From Oscillospiraceae bacterium (GTDB lineage Bacteria > Bacillota_A > Clostridia > Oscillospirales > Oscillospiraceae), in NCBI GenBank assembly GCA_016302015.1, contig JAEDOJ010000111.1, positions 1 through 5,366 of the forward strand: DNA of 5,366 nucleotides. The letters are read 5' to 3'. Of this stretch, positions 4,541 through 5,366 are shown piece by piece. Numbering within the stretch: the first letter of the stretch is position 1; every line of letters starts with the position of its first letter. Below the pieces are notes generated by a model. The model was not told the DNA's origin and did no database searches. It was given only the letters and a program-made list of their open reading frames with translations. Both the position numbers and the translations under genes were made by a program.

Positions 4541-5366
4541 GCGAGCTGATCCGTTCCAGCCTGATCTGGAGAACCGTGGCCGCCATTGCGGCGTGGTTCA
4601 GCACAACGGCTGTGGCCAGGGCGTTGGGGAAGCTCCGTGCCTGTTGGCAGCGCAGCGGCTGCTACCGCCTGTTTGCCCGGCTGCTCACCGCCCCTCCCGC
4701 GGTGGAAAAAACCGGCTTCCACCGATTGCTTCAGGGATGCAACCGGAAGCTTTGCAGTCAATGGTATGCAAGGCAGATGGAGACCAGCGTGTTTCGGGAG
4801 CTTTACGGAAAGCTGCTGAAGGCGCTGCGCTCCAGCCTCTTTGTGGGGAAAATTTTTCAGGGGGGCATGGTATCCTTCCTGCTCTTCCTGATTGCGGCGT
4901 ACTGGCCGGTGGACTATCTCCTCCGGGACATTCTGAAGCTGGAGGCGATTTCCTCCGTGTGGGATGAGGCCATGATCGCCTTGGGCTTCCTGTGGCTGAT
5001 CCACCGCCGGGTCATGGCCGCAGATCCCATCCGCAGCCGCCTGAACTCGGCGGATCTGGCGTTGAGCTTCTATCTGCTGGCCGGACTGATTTTGCTGATG
5101 TATACCTGCACAAAGCTGTCCATCAATATTACCGGCTACCGTGCCAGTATGCAGTATATCCTGATTTTCTTCCTGGTGGTTCGACTGATCCGGGACGACC
5201 GGGATTTCCGCCTGATGTATGACGTCATGGTGCTTTTTGCCACGGTATTTGCCCTCCACGGCCTGTATCAGTTTGTGGTAGGAGCGCCCATTCCCGAAAA
5301 CTGGACGGATCAGGCGGAAACCGCCGTCCGCACCAGAGTCTATTCCATCTTCAGCAACCCCAACAT
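4537..5366 (+). CDS. O-antigen ligase/polymerase-like membrane protein (partial, N-terminal 276 residues)
   Basis: The ATG at 4537 overlaps the DUF4330 stop (ATGA, 4537-4540), with GGAG 8 nt upstream at 4525-4528; the frame stays open to the window edge. Residues 1 to about 105 are a basic, aromatic-rich and probably cytoplasmic region with repeated [ST]-x-x-x-R-x-hydrophobic units. Hydrophobic segments follow at about 109-126, 144-156, 173-191, 204-217 and 228-248. GYRASMQYILIFFLVVRLI (200-218) and the terminal RVYSIFSNPN (267-276) match the R-x-x-x-x-F-x-NPN pattern of the O-antigen ligase (Wzy/WaaL, PF04932-type) family. Such proteins polymerise or transfer undecaprenyl-linked glycans on the outer face of the membrane. 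In a Gram-positive cell the product is more likely a secondary cell wall polymer than O-antigen. The large periplasmic-type loop and its catalytic arginines or histidine lie beyond the window. Confidence 0.86.
   Translation, partial: MSELIRSSLIWRTVAAIAAWFSTTAVARALGKLRACWQRSGCYRLFARLLTAPPAVEKTGFHRLLQGCNRKLCSQWYARQMETSVFRELYGKLLKALRSSLFVGKIFQGGMVSFLLFLIAAYWPVDYLLRDILKLEAISSVWDEAMIALGFLWLIHRRVMAADPIRSRLNSADLALSFYLLAGLILLMYTCTKLSINITGYRASMQYILIFFLVVRLIRDDRDFRLMYDVMVLFATVFALHGLYQFVVGAPIPENWTDQAETAVRTRVYSIFSNPN

Noticed and set aside
4474..5259. A minus-strand open frame opposite the DUF4330 tail and the ligase-like gene
   Set aside because: Glutamine- and histidine-rich antisense translation with no domain pattern; the plus strand encodes the conserved membrane proteins.

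Overview
The window looks like a piece of a chromosome from a Gram-positive, gut-type Clostridia, most plausibly of the Oscillospiraceae/Ruminococcaceae kind. The reasons are GC-rich coding DNA beside AT-rich intergenic DNA, strong AGGAGG ribosome binding sites, sigma-A-like promoter boxes, a GT4-CsaB fusion, a DUF4330 protein and a bacterial serpin tail. This placement rests on family knowledge, not on a database search.

Layout from left to right: (1) bases 1-60 are the last 19 codons of a plus-strand gene that reads like the C-terminus of a serpin. (2) A perfect 14-bp hairpin at 60-91 serves as a shared terminator for this gene and the convergent gene to its right. (3) A minus-strand operon occupies 90-3666. 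Its promoter-proximal gene, 1456-3666, encodes a two-domain enzyme: an N-terminal GT4 glycosyltransferase fused to a C-terminal CsaB-type polysaccharide pyruvyl transferase. Its second gene, 90-1442, encodes a MATE-family membrane transporter that starts at a TTG codon, with its Shine-Dalgarno overlapping the stop of the first gene. (4) A 394-bp divergent intergenic region (3667-4060) holds a 294-bp element bounded by near-identical palindromes and containing several strong hairpins, followed by two overlapping, oppositely directed promoters and a leader hairpin. (5) A plus-strand operon follows, with a membrane-anchored DUF4330 protein (4061-4540) and, overlapping it by ATGA, the start of an O-antigen ligase/polymerase-like membrane protein that runs off the right edge.

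Together the two divergent operons read as one cell-envelope glycan locus. The GT4 domain would add a sugar, the CsaB domain would add a pyruvate ketal (in other bacteria this is the anchor recognised by SLH-domain surface proteins), the ligase-like protein would polymerise or transfer the lipid-linked glycan outside the membrane, and DUF4330 would be an accessory membrane protein. The MATE protein may be an ordinary efflux pump or, more speculatively, part of the glycan export. The most interesting non-coding part is the divergent region, where a repeat-like element supplies the -35 box of one promoter and would form the long structured leader of the opposite operon.
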